Positions 1 to 7,879 of a DNA stretch of 33,613 nt are shown in pieces (the stretch's first letter is position 1; each line of letters opens with the position of its first letter). Below the pieces are notes generated by a model. The model was not told the DNA's origin and searched no databases. It was given only the letters and a program-made list of their open reading frames with translations. The position numbers were made by a program, and so were the translations under genes. Source of the stretch: Gemmobacter caeni (GTDB lineage: Bacteria > Pseudomonadota > Alphaproteobacteria > Rhodobacterales > Rhodobacteraceae). Location: the NCBI RefSeq assembly GCF_003054195.1, contig NZ_QBKP01000027.1, positions 1 to 33,613 of the forward strand, given 5' to 3'.

Positions 1-17
1 TCGCAAAGGGCGAGAAT

Positions 18-49
18 CTACGACGAAGATATGGACAGACATGTCGTAG
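18..49. repeat. Inverted repeat upstream of the cmu operon (first)
   Basis: CTACGAC at 18-24 is matched by its reverse complement GTCGTAG at 43-49 with an 18-base loop. It lies in the AT-rich leader some 170 bases before cmuB. It may be part of an operator or the end of an upstream transcript; the sequence alone does not decide. Confidence 0.4.
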
Positions 50-56
50 CAAGAGA

Positions 57-86
57 TTTCAGCAATCTTTCGTCATCATGCTGAAA
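57..86. repeat. Inverted repeat upstream of the cmu operon (second)
   Basis: TTTCAGCA at 57-64 and TGCTGAAA at 79-86 form a perfect 8-base inverted repeat with a 14-base spacer. The bases after it (ATTCATAAAG) are not a T-run, so a rho-independent terminator on + is unlikely. Its place before the first gene of an inducible catabolic operon makes a regulator-binding site plausible. No convincing -35/-10 pair was identified nearby. Confidence 0.45.
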
Positions 87-215
87 ATTCATAAAGAAGA
101 TGAGCCTTGCAAAAGATTATAGACAGGTTAGTCTGCGATACAGGGAGACTTGCGCAGGCTCGGAGGAGCCACGTGCCGTGAGACAGGACCAGGGATGAGC
201 GGGAGGAAGTCGCCG

Positions 216-1124
216 GTGGCGAAACTGAAATCTATCAGGATTGGGAATTGCACTGTGGGTGGCCCGTTGGGCTCGCACACCGGGTTGGCGGTGGGCAGCA
301 TCTTCTACGACAACCACTCGATCGTTGAAGATGCCTTCGCTGGCAAGTTCAACGAAGAGAAGGCGGCGGCGCTGATCGCGCGTGTCAACGGGCTGGCGCA
401 GACCTACGGCGTGCAGATGGCCTTTGACGTTATCGGGTCGGATCCCGATGCCTTCTGCCGTTTCCTGGACTTTACCGCAGATCGGACGGATCTGCCTCTA
501 CTCTTGAACTCGACTGAGGCCGAAGTGCGGGTTGCGGGCCTGGAGTTTGCCGCAAAGAAGGGAATTCTCGGCCGGTCGATCTTTGCCTCACTCAACGAGG
601 ACACAGAGGATAGCGAGATCGAGGCACTGGGCAGGAACAAACCTGCTGCGGTGATGATCCTTGCAAGTGATGTCGGGGATTCGACGCCCGAGGGTTCTGT
701 CGCGATGATCCGCAACTATTTCCAGCCGATCCTCGACGATATCGGCTGCGAAGCCCCGATCGTCGATCTTGGGGTGATGGACGCGCCCTCCGTCGGCATC
801 GCGATGCGTGGCATCCAAGCCGTGCGACAGGAATTCGGATACCCGGCGGGCTGTGCCTTTTCGAACTGCTTTCCGCAATGGACAGGCCTGTCTTCGTTGG
901 GCAAGGACTTCGTCAATCTGTCGTTGGCGACGGCGATGGTGTGCTGTCGCATGGCGGGCGGCGACTTCCTGCATTTCGGCATCATTGAGAAGGCGCGGCC
1001 AATGGCGCATGCGCTTGGATCGGCCGAAGTGTTTCTCGGCTTTGCCGCGCAGGAGCTTGACCAGCATCGGCTGCCGGACGGGCACGCCTTGCTCAAGATG
1101 TTCAAGCTGGCGGAAGCGGCATGA
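216..1124 (+). CDS. cmuB: CmuB, methylcobamide:tetrahydrofolate methyltransferase
   Basis: CmuB moves the methyl group from the methyl-corrinoid of CmuA to tetrahydrofolate, the second step of methyl halide breakdown in the cytoplasm. The 302-residue product resembles the MtrH/MtgA pterin methyltransferase family, a TIM barrel. Asp71 (in FDVIGS) and Asn98 (in LLNST) fit the conserved pterin-binding positions of that family. I chose the GTG at 216 because GGAGG at 202-206 sits at ideal spacing; an ATG at 195 and a TTG at 150 are in frame upstream but lack a good ribosome-binding site. It is the first gene of the operon and its stop overlaps the cmuC start (ATGA). The name rests on the family and on the cmuC and cmuA genes that follow. 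Confidence 0.9.
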   Translation: MAKLKSIRIGNCTVGGPLGSHTGLAVGSIFYDNHSIVEDAFAGKFNEEKAAALIARVNGLAQTYGVQMAFDVIGSDPDAFCRFLDFTADRTDLPLLLNSTEAEVRVAGLEFAAKKGILGRSIFASLNEDTEDSEIEALGRNKPAAVMILASDVGDSTPEGSVAMIRNYFQPILDDIGCEAPIVDLGVMDAPSVGIAMRGIQAVRQEFGYPAGCAFSNCFPQWTGLSSLGKDFVNLSLATAMVCCRMAGGDFLHFGIIEKARPMAHALGSAEVFLGFAAQELDQHRLPDGHALLKMFKLAEAA

Positions 1125-2350
1125 ACGACCCGCGTCGCTCCCTGTCGCGGAAACTGGGCGAGGTGGTGCCGATCGATATCGGCACCACCTCGCTGACTGC
1201 GCTGCGGGCGGCGTCCAGACCGGGTCTTTCCGTGCCGATAATGGGGCATCCGGTGTATAACACCCTGCCGCTATCGGCGGCGAACGTGACGAAGATCGGC
1301 TCTGACTTCCAGCGTGTCGGATTCGTGTGGGACCGCGATCCATCGCGCGCCGAGGAATGGTTTGACGCCTACGGCGTCGGTTGGATGGAAACCGACGGCA
1401 ATATGGCGCCGTTCCGGCACCCGCTGGAAACCGCGGACTGGGACGCGCTGTCGCGGCATCCGCGACCAGCGATGCCGCGGCGCGTTCAACTGGCCGATCC
1501 CGCGAGTGACGCTGCAGTCATCCTAGATCCACCCTGCCCCGGCCTTCTGGACACCTGCTTCATGCTGCGGAACGGCTGGCAGTTCATGCTGGACCTGACC
1601 GAGAATTTCCGGGTGGCGAATGCCCTGCTCGACTGGGCACTCGAGACGATATGCCAGTCCTACGACCTGGCCCTCAGCGCATTGCCGGGCGACCCCGAAG
1701 TCATCGTCTATGGCGACGATCTGGGCTTCGAATCCGGCATGTACCTGTCTGATCTCGATTTCCGGACCTTCATCTTTCCAAGGATGCAGACGCTGTTTGC
1801 CCGCATTCGGGCGCGGTCGGGGGCCAAGCTGTGCCTTCATTCCTGCGGCGCGGTGAATTCCATCGTGCCCGACCTCTGCGATCTCGAGGTCGACATGCTG
1901 AATCTGGATTTCTATGCACGCAACATGCTGTTGCCCGACATAAGGGCAGGGCTGCCCAAGGGGATGATCCTGCACGCGCCCGTCAATCTGGCGGCGATAG
2001 GCCAGTCGGTCGAAAGCGGCAACGGGGCCTCGCTCGCTCTACTGGCCACCGATGTCGCGATAGCGATGCCCTGCATTGCCGGGCCGGTGGACAGTATCTC
2101 GACCCCGGCCGAGGCGGATCAATGCATCCGAGGCGCCGCTTTCGTGCAGGCCCTAGACGGCGATGATCTGCGCGCGCTGCGCAATCTCGGCCCGGTCAAA
2201 TCGATCATCCGCAAGGCTGTCGATGCCGCGCGGGCCGCCGAGATTCCAGTATTTGCGTCAAACGATCTGCTTCTGGGCACACTCGACCGGTCCCAGGCTG
2301 GCGGGAACGCCAGTGCATTCCAAACTCTGTCGCCTATGACGTCCAACTGA
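1121..2350 (+). CDS. cmuC: CmuC, uroporphyrinogen decarboxylase-family methyltransferase
   Basis: CmuC belongs to the uroporphyrinogen-decarboxylase-like methyltransferases (MtaA/MtbA type) and is known to be required for chloromethane use, although its exact reaction is unclear. The 409-residue protein keeps the usual zinc-type arrangement of this methyltransferase group: His240-x-Cys242 in LHSCGAV and Cys318 in MPCIAGPVD. It starts inside the cmuB stop codon, so translation is probably coupled. It has no corrinoid-binding domain of its own, unlike the neighbouring CmuA. The last 20 or so residues (Gly/Ala/Ser-rich) look like an unstructured tail. Confidence 0.88.
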   Translation: MNDPRRSLSRKLGEVVPIDIGTTSLTALRAASRPGLSVPIMGHPVYNTLPLSAANVTKIGSDFQRVGFVWDRDPSRAEEWFDAYGVGWMETDGNMAPFRHPLETADWDALSRHPRPAMPRRVQLADPASDAAVILDPPCPGLLDTCFMLRNGWQFMLDLTENFRVANALLDWALETICQSYDLALSALPGDPEVIVYGDDLGFESGMYLSDLDFRTFIFPRMQTLFARIRARSGAKLCLHSCGAVNSIVPDLCDLEVDMLNLDFYARNMLLPDIRAGLPKGMILHAPVNLAAIGQSVESGNGASLALLATDVAIAMPCIAGPVDSISTPAEADQCIRGAAFVQALDGDDLRALRNLGPVKSIIRKAVDAARAAEIPVFASNDLLLGTLDRSQAGGNASAFQTLSPMTSN

Positions 2351-2375
2351 GACTGCAACCAAGGGAGGTACGAAA

Positions 2376-4220
2376 ATGACCAAGATGACAAGTCGTGAAC
2401 GCATCTTTGCCGCCGTGACGATGAGCGCACTGCCCGATCAATTGCCGGTCGTGCCGCTCTTGATGACCCGGGGCATCCGCGAAGGCGGGGTGCGGGTCGA
2501 CGAAGTGCTTCTGAACGGCGAGGCGCAGGCCCATGCCAAGAAGAAGGCGCTCGACAAGTTCGGCGGCGATGTGATCCTCGCAGGCACCGACCTCTTTACC
2601 CCGGTCGAATGCGTTCCGGGATGCGAGCTGGACTATCTGCCCTATGCGCAGCCCTCGCTGGTGACGCATCCGACGCCGAACAAGGCGGCCTTCTACCGCT
2701 TCAAAGAGCGGTATGAGCGCGAGGGCTTCCAGCCGTCGAAGCGCGTCCTCGCGATCCAGGACGAGATCCGCACCTATGTGAAAATGGGCCTGAAGGACAC
2801 CCATGCGATCCCGACCCCGGTCGGCGGCCCGATCACCACGGCGCAGCTGATGACCGGATCGTCCGACTTCCTTCAGAACCTGTCGGACGATCCCGACTAT
2901 TGCGATGAAGTCACCGAACTTGCCTTGGATGTGGTCAAGAACGTCTGCCGCATGATGTTCGAGGCTGGTGCGGATGTCTGCAACATTCTCGATCCGTTCA
3001 CCTCGTCCGACATTCTTCCGCCCGACGTCTATCGCAAGCATGGCCTGCCCTACCAGAAGCGCCTCTTCGCCTATATCAAGGAAATCGGCGGCATCGGCTT
3101 CACCCATACCTGCACCTTCACCCAGCCGATCTGGCGCGACATCGCCGGCAATGGCTGCTTCAACTTCAACGGCGACATGTATCCGGGAATGGACAAGGCC
3201 AAACAGGCCATCGGCGGGCAAATCTCGCTGATGGGGACTCTTTCGCCCTATTCGACGCTGATGCACGGCTCGACAGACGACGTGCGCAACGAGGTCAAGA
3301 AGATCGCGGCCGAAGTCGGCTACAACGGCGGCGCGATCGTGATGCCCGGCTGCGACCTCGACTGGAACATCCCCGAAGAAAACCTCCATGCGATGATCCA
3401 GCAATGTGCCGACATCAAGTATCCGATGGACGTGCCATCGCTGGGCGACCTGTCGAACGTCTATCTTGCCGGTCATCCGAAGCATCCGGGCAAGCGCGGG
3501 TCCTCGGCACAGTCGGACCAGAAGGTCGTCGCCATCGAAAGCGGGCAGCAGGAGGCGCTGACCGGCAAGGACGAAGTGAATCAGAAGCTTGTCGAAGCCA
3601 TCATGGAATACGATGGCGACAAGGCAATCGAATGGACCAAGACCGGGCTCGAGCGTGGGATGACGGCGCAGGAGATCGTGTTCGACGGCCTGTCTATGGG
3701 GATGAAGATCGTCGGCGACATGTACGAGCGGAACGAGCGTTTCGTGACCGACATGTTGAAGGCCGCCAAGACCATGGACAAGGCGATGCCGATCGTGACG
3801 CCGCTGCTGGAAGCTTCGGGCGGCGACGGCGCCGAGACGGGAACCGTCATCGTCGGCCTGGTGCGCGGCAATACCCAGGATATCGGCAAGAACCTGGTCT
3901 GCCTGATGCTGAAGGCGAACGGCTTCAACGTGATCGACCTTGGCAAGAATGTGAAGCCCGAACAGTTCATCGAGGCGGCCGAGCGCGAAAACGCGGTCGC
4001 GATCGGCATGTCGGTGATGACCAACTCTTCTTCGGTCTATGTCGAGAAAACCAAGCAATTGCTCGAAGACCAGGGCAAGGGCGGCAAGTACCTGTTGATG
4101 TTCGGCGGGGCGGCGGCGAATGTGGGCCTTGGGCGGCAAATCGGCATCGAATACGGCATCGACGCCAATGCCGCGGTCAGCCTGGTCCGGGACCATCTGG
4201 CCAAGCGGGTTGCCGCCTGA
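2376..4220 (+). CDS. cmuA: CmuA, chloromethane methyltransferase with fused corrinoid domain
   Basis: CmuA dehalogenates methyl halides by moving the methyl group onto its own bound corrinoid. The 614 residues match the known two-domain design: residues about 1-370 form a uroporphyrinogen-decarboxylase-like methyltransferase with His244-x-Cys246 and Cys326 as likely zinc ligands; residues about 395-614 form a helical cap plus B12-binding Rossmann domain. In the corrinoid signature the usual D-x-H-x-x-G reads Asn499-Thr-Gln501-Asp-Ile-Gly504, so the lower-ligand His is replaced by Gln. The following SVM and FGG segments match the rest of the signature. A good ribosome-binding site (GGGAGG) precedes the ATG. 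This fusion is the diagnostic gene for the pathway. Confidence 0.95.
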   Translation: MTKMTSRERIFAAVTMSALPDQLPVVPLLMTRGIREGGVRVDEVLLNGEAQAHAKKKALDKFGGDVILAGTDLFTPVECVPGCELDYLPYAQPSLVTHPTPNKAAFYRFKERYEREGFQPSKRVLAIQDEIRTYVKMGLKDTHAIPTPVGGPITTAQLMTGSSDFLQNLSDDPDYCDEVTELALDVVKNVCRMMFEAGADVCNILDPFTSSDILPPDVYRKHGLPYQKRLFAYIKEIGGIGFTHTCTFTQPIWRDIAGNGCFNFNGDMYPGMDKAKQAIGGQISLMGTLSPYSTLMHGSTDDVRNEVKKIAAEVGYNGGAIVMPGCDLDWNIPEENLHAMIQQCADIKYPMDVPSLGDLSNVYLAGHPKHPGKRGSSAQSDQKVVAIESGQQEALTGKDEVNQKLVEAIMEYDGDKAIEWTKTGLERGMTAQEIVFDGLSMGMKIVGDMYERNERFVTDMLKAAKTMDKAMPIVTPLLEASGGDGAETGTVIVGLVRGNTQDIGKNLVCLMLKANGFNVIDLGKNVKPEQFIEAAERENAVAIGMSVMTNSSSVYVEKTKQLLEDQGKGGKYLLMFGGAAANVGLGRQIGIEYGIDANAAVSLVRDHLAKRVAA

Positions 4221-4244
4221 TCGCAGCGCTCTCGATACGATAGT

Positions 4245-4277
4245 CGGATGCCCCGGCCGCCATGCGCGGGGCATCCG
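4245..4277 (+). promoter_or_regulatory. Strong GC-rich hairpin between cmuA and fmdB
   Basis: Bases 4245-4255 and 4267-4277 are exact reverse complements (11 base pairs, core CGGATGCCCC) around an 11-base loop. No T-run follows, so it is not a classical terminator. It lies 25 bases after the cmuA stop and 28 bases before the fmdB start. By position it could stabilise the upstream cmuBCA message or reduce read-through into the accessory genes. Confidence 0.6.
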
Positions 4278-4305
4278 GTCCCAGCCTTTCCGCAAGGGGG
4301 AAACC

Positions 4306-4620
4306 GTGCCGAAATACACCTTCTGCTGCACATCCTGTCAGGCCAGCCGTGACGTCAGCGCCCCGTTCGATACGGCCGAGACACTTGAACTTATGTGCTA
4401 TGCCTGTGGCGGCGACATGATCCGGGCGCCCGTGCTGACGCTGAATGTCATCGGGGCAGCGACCGAGCGTCTTCGGGCCGAGAAGAAGCGCGAAGAGCGG
4501 GCCTATTTCGCCAAGGCCTGCGGTCACAACCACGCCTGTCGCTGCGGCATCAAGATCGACAAGCCGAACCCTTTCCGAGAGCAGATCCGGCAGGTGCACG
4601 GCTTTACCGACGACATCTGA
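4306..4620 (+). CDS. fmdB: FmdB-type small zinc-ribbon protein
   Basis: A 104-residue protein with an N-terminal zinc ribbon: Cys8-x2-Cys11 and Cys31-x2-Cys34, preceded by the PKYTF start typical of FmdB-family regulators. The C-terminal part is charged and has a second Cys/His cluster (ACGHNHACRCG), which might bind another metal. FmdB proteins are suspected transcription or assembly factors, but their role in methyl halide use is not established. The GTG at 4306 is preceded by AAGGGGG at good spacing; longer in-frame starts would run through the hairpin and are unlikely. An fmdB gene directly after cmuA is typical of alphaproteobacterial cmu clusters. Confidence 0.82.
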   Translation: MPKYTFCCTSCQASRDVSAPFDTAETLELMCYACGGDMIRAPVLTLNVIGAATERLRAEKKREERAYFAKACGHNHACRCGIKIDKPNPFREQIRQVHGFTDDI

Positions 4621-4710
4621 CCGGCCCCGTCTCTGTCGGCGCGCGGCGTTCGGGCAGGGCACAGGGGCGGCACTGAGACACAGCATCCAGACCGTAAGAA
4701 AGGGGGGCAT

Positions 4711-5802
4711 ATGGCCACCTATCCGTTGAGAATTTCCAGGCGCCGCCAGGAATGCGACGATACCGCCAGCCTCTGGCTGGACGTACCCAAGGATTTGGTA
4801 TCCGCTTTCAGCTATCGACCAGGTCAATTCCTGACCGTTGAGACAGGAACTGGAGAGGCGCGCGTGGCGCGACAGTATTCGCTGTCCTCGACGCCGGGCA
4901 AGGACAGCGGCCTGCGGATCACCGTGAAGCGGATCGACGGCGGACGGGTGTCGGGCTGGCTCGTCGACCGGGTGCAAGAGGGCGATCTGGTCGATGTCCA
5001 GGCCCCGCGGGGGCGCTTCTTCAAGGAAATGGAAGAGCCTCATCATGCGATCCTGCTTGCCGCGGGATCGGGGATCGCACCGATCCTCCCGATCGGCCGC
5101 TGGCTTCTGGAATCAGGGCGCGGCCATCGCGTCACTTTCGTCTATGGCAATCGGACCCCGGACGCGGTAATTTTGGGCGAGGAACTGGCGACAGTGGTCG
5201 CAGCCCATGAAAGCAGCTGCACCGCCGAACACGTGATGAGCCGGGCCGATGACGGCTGGACCGGCCCGCGGGGCCGGGTCGACCGCGCCTATATCGTGCG
5301 GCGCTTTGCCGAATGGCAGGCGATGTCCACTTTGCCGCTCGTGGTCTACATGTGCGGGCCCGAAGCCTTCATGGATGCGGCGGAAAGCGCCTTCCTGACG
5401 CTGGGGGTGCCGGAAGCGCAAATTCACCGCGAGAGCTTCGACATGGTTCTTGAGGATGATCTGGGAGAGCCGGGCCTGGTCGTGACCGGCATGGCCGAGC
5501 CCGGCGAAGAAGGCGATACGGCCCGCATCGTCGCTGTCGTAGGAGGCGAGGAATACGAAGCCGATTGGCAGGAAGGCGAGGACATCCTGTCTGCGTTACT
5601 GCGGACCGGCGCGGATGTTCCGTTTTCGTGCCAGGAGGGCACTTGTTCCTCCTGCATCTCGAAATTGACCGAGGGCCGGGTCGAGGTGCGACCGGGCGTG
5701 CTGCAGACATTGCGGCAATCGGATCTGGATGAAGGACTGGTGCTGGCCTGTCTGTCGCATCCCAAGACCCGGTCGATACGCATCGACTTTGACGAGATCT
5801 GA
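4711..5802 (+). CDS. paaE: PaaE-like flavin/2Fe-2S oxidoreductase
   Basis: A 363-residue NAD(P)H-dependent electron-transfer protein of the ferredoxin-reductase type. The FAD site RQYS lies at residues 54-57, the nucleotide-binding GSGIAP at 119-124 and a CGP motif near residue 213. The C-terminal plant-type ferredoxin has Cys307, Cys312, Cys315 and Cys347 spaced C-x4-C-x2-C...C. Its likely job here, by inference, is to reduce corrinoid that has oxidised to the inactive Co(II) state on CmuA, since the operon has no RamA-type activator. The name follows its resemblance to phenylacetate-pathway PaaE; a phenylacetate role is not suggested by the neighbours. A ribosome-binding site (AAAGGGGGG) sits just before the ATG. 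Confidence 0.88.
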   Translation: MATYPLRISRRRQECDDTASLWLDVPKDLVSAFSYRPGQFLTVETGTGEARVARQYSLSSTPGKDSGLRITVKRIDGGRVSGWLVDRVQEGDLVDVQAPRGRFFKEMEEPHHAILLAAGSGIAPILPIGRWLLESGRGHRVTFVYGNRTPDAVILGEELATVVAAHESSCTAEHVMSRADDGWTGPRGRVDRAYIVRRFAEWQAMSTLPLVVYMCGPEAFMDAAESAFLTLGVPEAQIHRESFDMVLEDDLGEPGLVVTGMAEPGEEGDTARIVAVVGGEEYEADWQEGEDILSALLRTGADVPFSCQEGTCSSCISKLTEGRVEVRPGVLQTLRQSDLDEGLVLACLSHPKTRSIRIDFDEI

Positions 5803-5806
5803 CGCC

Positions 5807-6991
5807 GTGACGCAGCGCATGATCTTGAAAAACCTGAGGCTTGTCACCATGGCGGGCGAGGAGCCGCTGGCGGTGATCGACAATGCCGTGCTGGCCGCCG
5901 AAGATGGAATCATTTCCTTTGCAGGGCCCGTCGCAGGCTATGGTGGTGACCTTTCCAGCGCGCGCGACATGGCGCAGGCCCTGGTGCTTCCCGGCTTGGT
6001 GGTCTGCCACAACGCGGTTCTCTGGGCCGGCGATGTGGTCGGGCCGACCGGCCAGACAGCCGAGGATTACCGCGACCGCACCCTGGCCGTCGCCAAGGAC
6101 ACTTGCGCTGCGGATGACGACGCATTGCTGGCGCTGCTGCAGCAACGGATCGAACGGCTGGCCCGGTCGGGGGTCACGGCTTGCGAGCTGAAATCGGGTT
6201 TCGGCACTGAACCGGCCGAGGAACTGCGTCTTGCCGTCTTGCTGCGCCGGTTCCAGGCGGATTGCGCGATGCGGACGAAGGTGACGCTGGCAATCGGCCA
6301 TGCCTACGCCGAAGCGGCTGACCCTGATGCGTTTCTCGCGCAGATCGAAACCGAAATCGTGCCGCAAACCTATGCCTTGGCCTGTGCCGATGCGGTCGAG
6401 GTATTCTGTGACGATGGCGCGGGGCTGGACCTCGACCACTGCTCGACCATTCTTGAACTGTACTACAAGAAGAAGACACCAAGCCGCGTCGCCTGTGACA
6501 GGTTCGACGATTGTGCCGGGGCAACTCTGCCAGCCTCGTTCTATTCGCGCGCGGCGTTGTTCCTTAATCGGACCGATGACATCGGGCTTGCAGGGATCGC
6601 GCGCGTTGGATGCGTGCCTGTGCTTGTGCCCGAGGCGGTAGCAGCCGACGACGACGGCAATTTCCCCGATCTTAAGCCCCTTCGTGATGCCGGCGGGCGT
6701 TTCGCGATTTCCACCGAGGCCGGTCCAGATGGCTGCGGGACCTTGGACCTGCTGGCGACGCTCCGTTCGGCGCGCAATCAGCTCGGTCTGACGGTGGAAG
6801 AGGCGATACAATCGGTAACAGTTCATGCGGCGCAAGCTTTGGGCCTTGCGGATCAGGCTGGTTGCATCGCTCCCGGCCGCCCCTGCGACCTGGCTCTGTT
6901 CGACGCGGATAGTCCCGAAACACTGGTTTCCGATCCGTCAACGCGCTGCACCAGCGTGGTCCGGTCCGGCATCTTGACCGAATTCAACTGA
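5807..6991 (+). CDS. hutI: HutI-like amidohydrolase with degenerate metal site
   Basis: The 394-residue protein aligns with imidazolonepropionase (HutI) through landmarks such as ELKSGFG, EVFCDDGA and the C-terminal VTVHAAQALGL...GRPCDLALFD. The metal ligands of the family are missing: the H-x-H pair reads His68-Asn69-Ala70, the HADE motif reads Ala229-Cys-Asp-Arg232, the SADH histidine is absent and the late Asp is Glu304. It is therefore unlikely to be a normal histidine-pathway enzyme, and no other hut gene is present. hutI is a known companion of cmu genes, with unexplained function. I took the GTG at 5807, four bases after the paaE stop; an ATG at 5819 is possible. Confidence 0.8.
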   Translation: MTQRMILKNLRLVTMAGEEPLAVIDNAVLAAEDGIISFAGPVAGYGGDLSSARDMAQALVLPGLVVCHNAVLWAGDVVGPTGQTAEDYRDRTLAVAKDTCAADDDALLALLQQRIERLARSGVTACELKSGFGTEPAEELRLAVLLRRFQADCAMRTKVTLAIGHAYAEAADPDAFLAQIETEIVPQTYALACADAVEVFCDDGAGLDLDHCSTILELYYKKKTPSRVACDRFDDCAGATLPASFYSRAALFLNRTDDIGLAGIARVGCVPVLVPEAVAADDDGNFPDLKPLRDAGGRFAISTEAGPDGCGTLDLLATLRSARNQLGLTVEEAIQSVTVHAAQALGLADQAGCIAPGRPCDLALFDADSPETLVSDPSTRCTSVVRSGILTEFN

Positions 6992-7006
6992 ACAGAGCGA
7001 AATAGG

Positions 7007-7867
7007 ATGACCCAGACCAATCTAGCTAAGACAGCCGAAACGCCGCGTCTGATCGACGGAGATGTCTCGATCGAACTCGCTCCCGAGATGGTTGCGAAGT
7101 TTCACCCCGATCCCGGCCTTCTGCCGGCAGGTTCGAAAGTGTTTCTGACCCATCTTTCCGGGAAAGATCCGGCGATCCAGGTTGCCGCGGCCCGTGGCCT
7201 TCTGGACATGGGATACGTGCCTGTCGTGCATATCGGCGCACGCAATTTCGACAGTGAAGCGGCGTTTGTCTCATTTATCCAGGCGCATCGCGCGAACGGC
7301 GTGACGCATGGCCTGTTTCTGGGGGGCAACCCCTTGAAATATAAAGGACCACTTGGGCAGGCGCTGGACCTTCTTTCCCATCCGGTCATGCAGGACAGCG
7401 GATTCACCGATGCGTTCATCAGCGGCTATCCCGAAGGCCATCCGGATATCTCGGTCGACAGCCTTGACGAGGCTCGCGCGCGCAAGATCGAACGATGCCG
7501 GCTGATCGGTCTGGCGCCCCAGATCGTGACGCAATTCGCCTTTGATGGCGGGACAATGGCGGCCTGGACCGCGCGGATGCAGCGCCTCCATCCGGACGTG
7601 CCGGTGCGATTGGGTCTGGCTGGGGTCACTTCGCTGCCCAAGCTGATCAAATTTGCGGTCATGTGCGGCGTCGGGCCTTCGATCGCCGTGCTGAAGAAGA
7701 ATTCTGGCGGTCTTTTGAACGTATTGACCGACAAGGACCCTTCAGACGTCATTGCCGCCATCGAAGCCAATCTGCCTGTGGCGCGGGGACGAACGGACCT
7801 GCACTTCTTCCCGTTTGGCGGCTGGGAAAAGACTCTCCGCTGGATCTCCGAGGCGCGCAGATCTTAA
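7007..7867 (+). CDS. metF2: MetF2, methylenetetrahydrofolate reductase-like protein
   Basis: This 286-residue protein is a divergent member of the flavin-dependent methylene-THF reductase family. In the pathway it would run in the oxidative direction, turning methyl-THF made by CmuB into methylene-THF for energy and assimilation. Visible landmarks are the N-terminal SIEL strand with Glu23 (proton-donor position), GLFLGGNP around residues 103-109, SGYPEGHPD, TQFAFDGG and the C-terminal LHFFPFGGWEKT. The Asp of the usual RGD/GGD flavin loop appears as Asn108. It starts 15 bases after hutI and belongs to the same operon. A specialised metF of this kind is a hallmark of cmu clusters. Confidence 0.85.
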   Translation: MTQTNLAKTAETPRLIDGDVSIELAPEMVAKFHPDPGLLPAGSKVFLTHLSGKDPAIQVAAARGLLDMGYVPVVHIGARNFDSEAAFVSFIQAHRANGVTHGLFLGGNPLKYKGPLGQALDLLSHPVMQDSGFTDAFISGYPEGHPDISVDSLDEARARKIERCRLIGLAPQIVTQFAFDGGTMAAWTARMQRLHPDVPVRLGLAGVTSLPKLIKFAVMCGVGPSIAVLKKNSGGLLNVLTDKDPSDVIAAIEANLPVARGRTDLHFFPFGGWEKTLRWISEARRS

Positions 7868-7879
7868 AGGACTTCTCGG

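Noticed and set aside
588-1343. Long - strand reading frame opposite cmuB/cmuC
   Set aside because: It is the GC-rich shadow of the cmu genes, with Arg/Pro/His-rich unnatural composition and no ribosome-binding site.
2334-4331. 665-residue - strand frame opposite cmuA
   Set aside because: It covers cmuA almost exactly on the other strand, is His/Asp/Arg-rich and has no family features, while cmuA itself is unmistakable.
5369-6835. 488-residue - strand frame opposite paaE and hutI
   Set aside because: Shadow frame; composition is random-like and the + strand genes are well supported.
5807-6991. Histidine utilisation (hut) operon
   Set aside because: Only a hutI-like gene is present, with its active site lost, and its neighbours are cmu genes.
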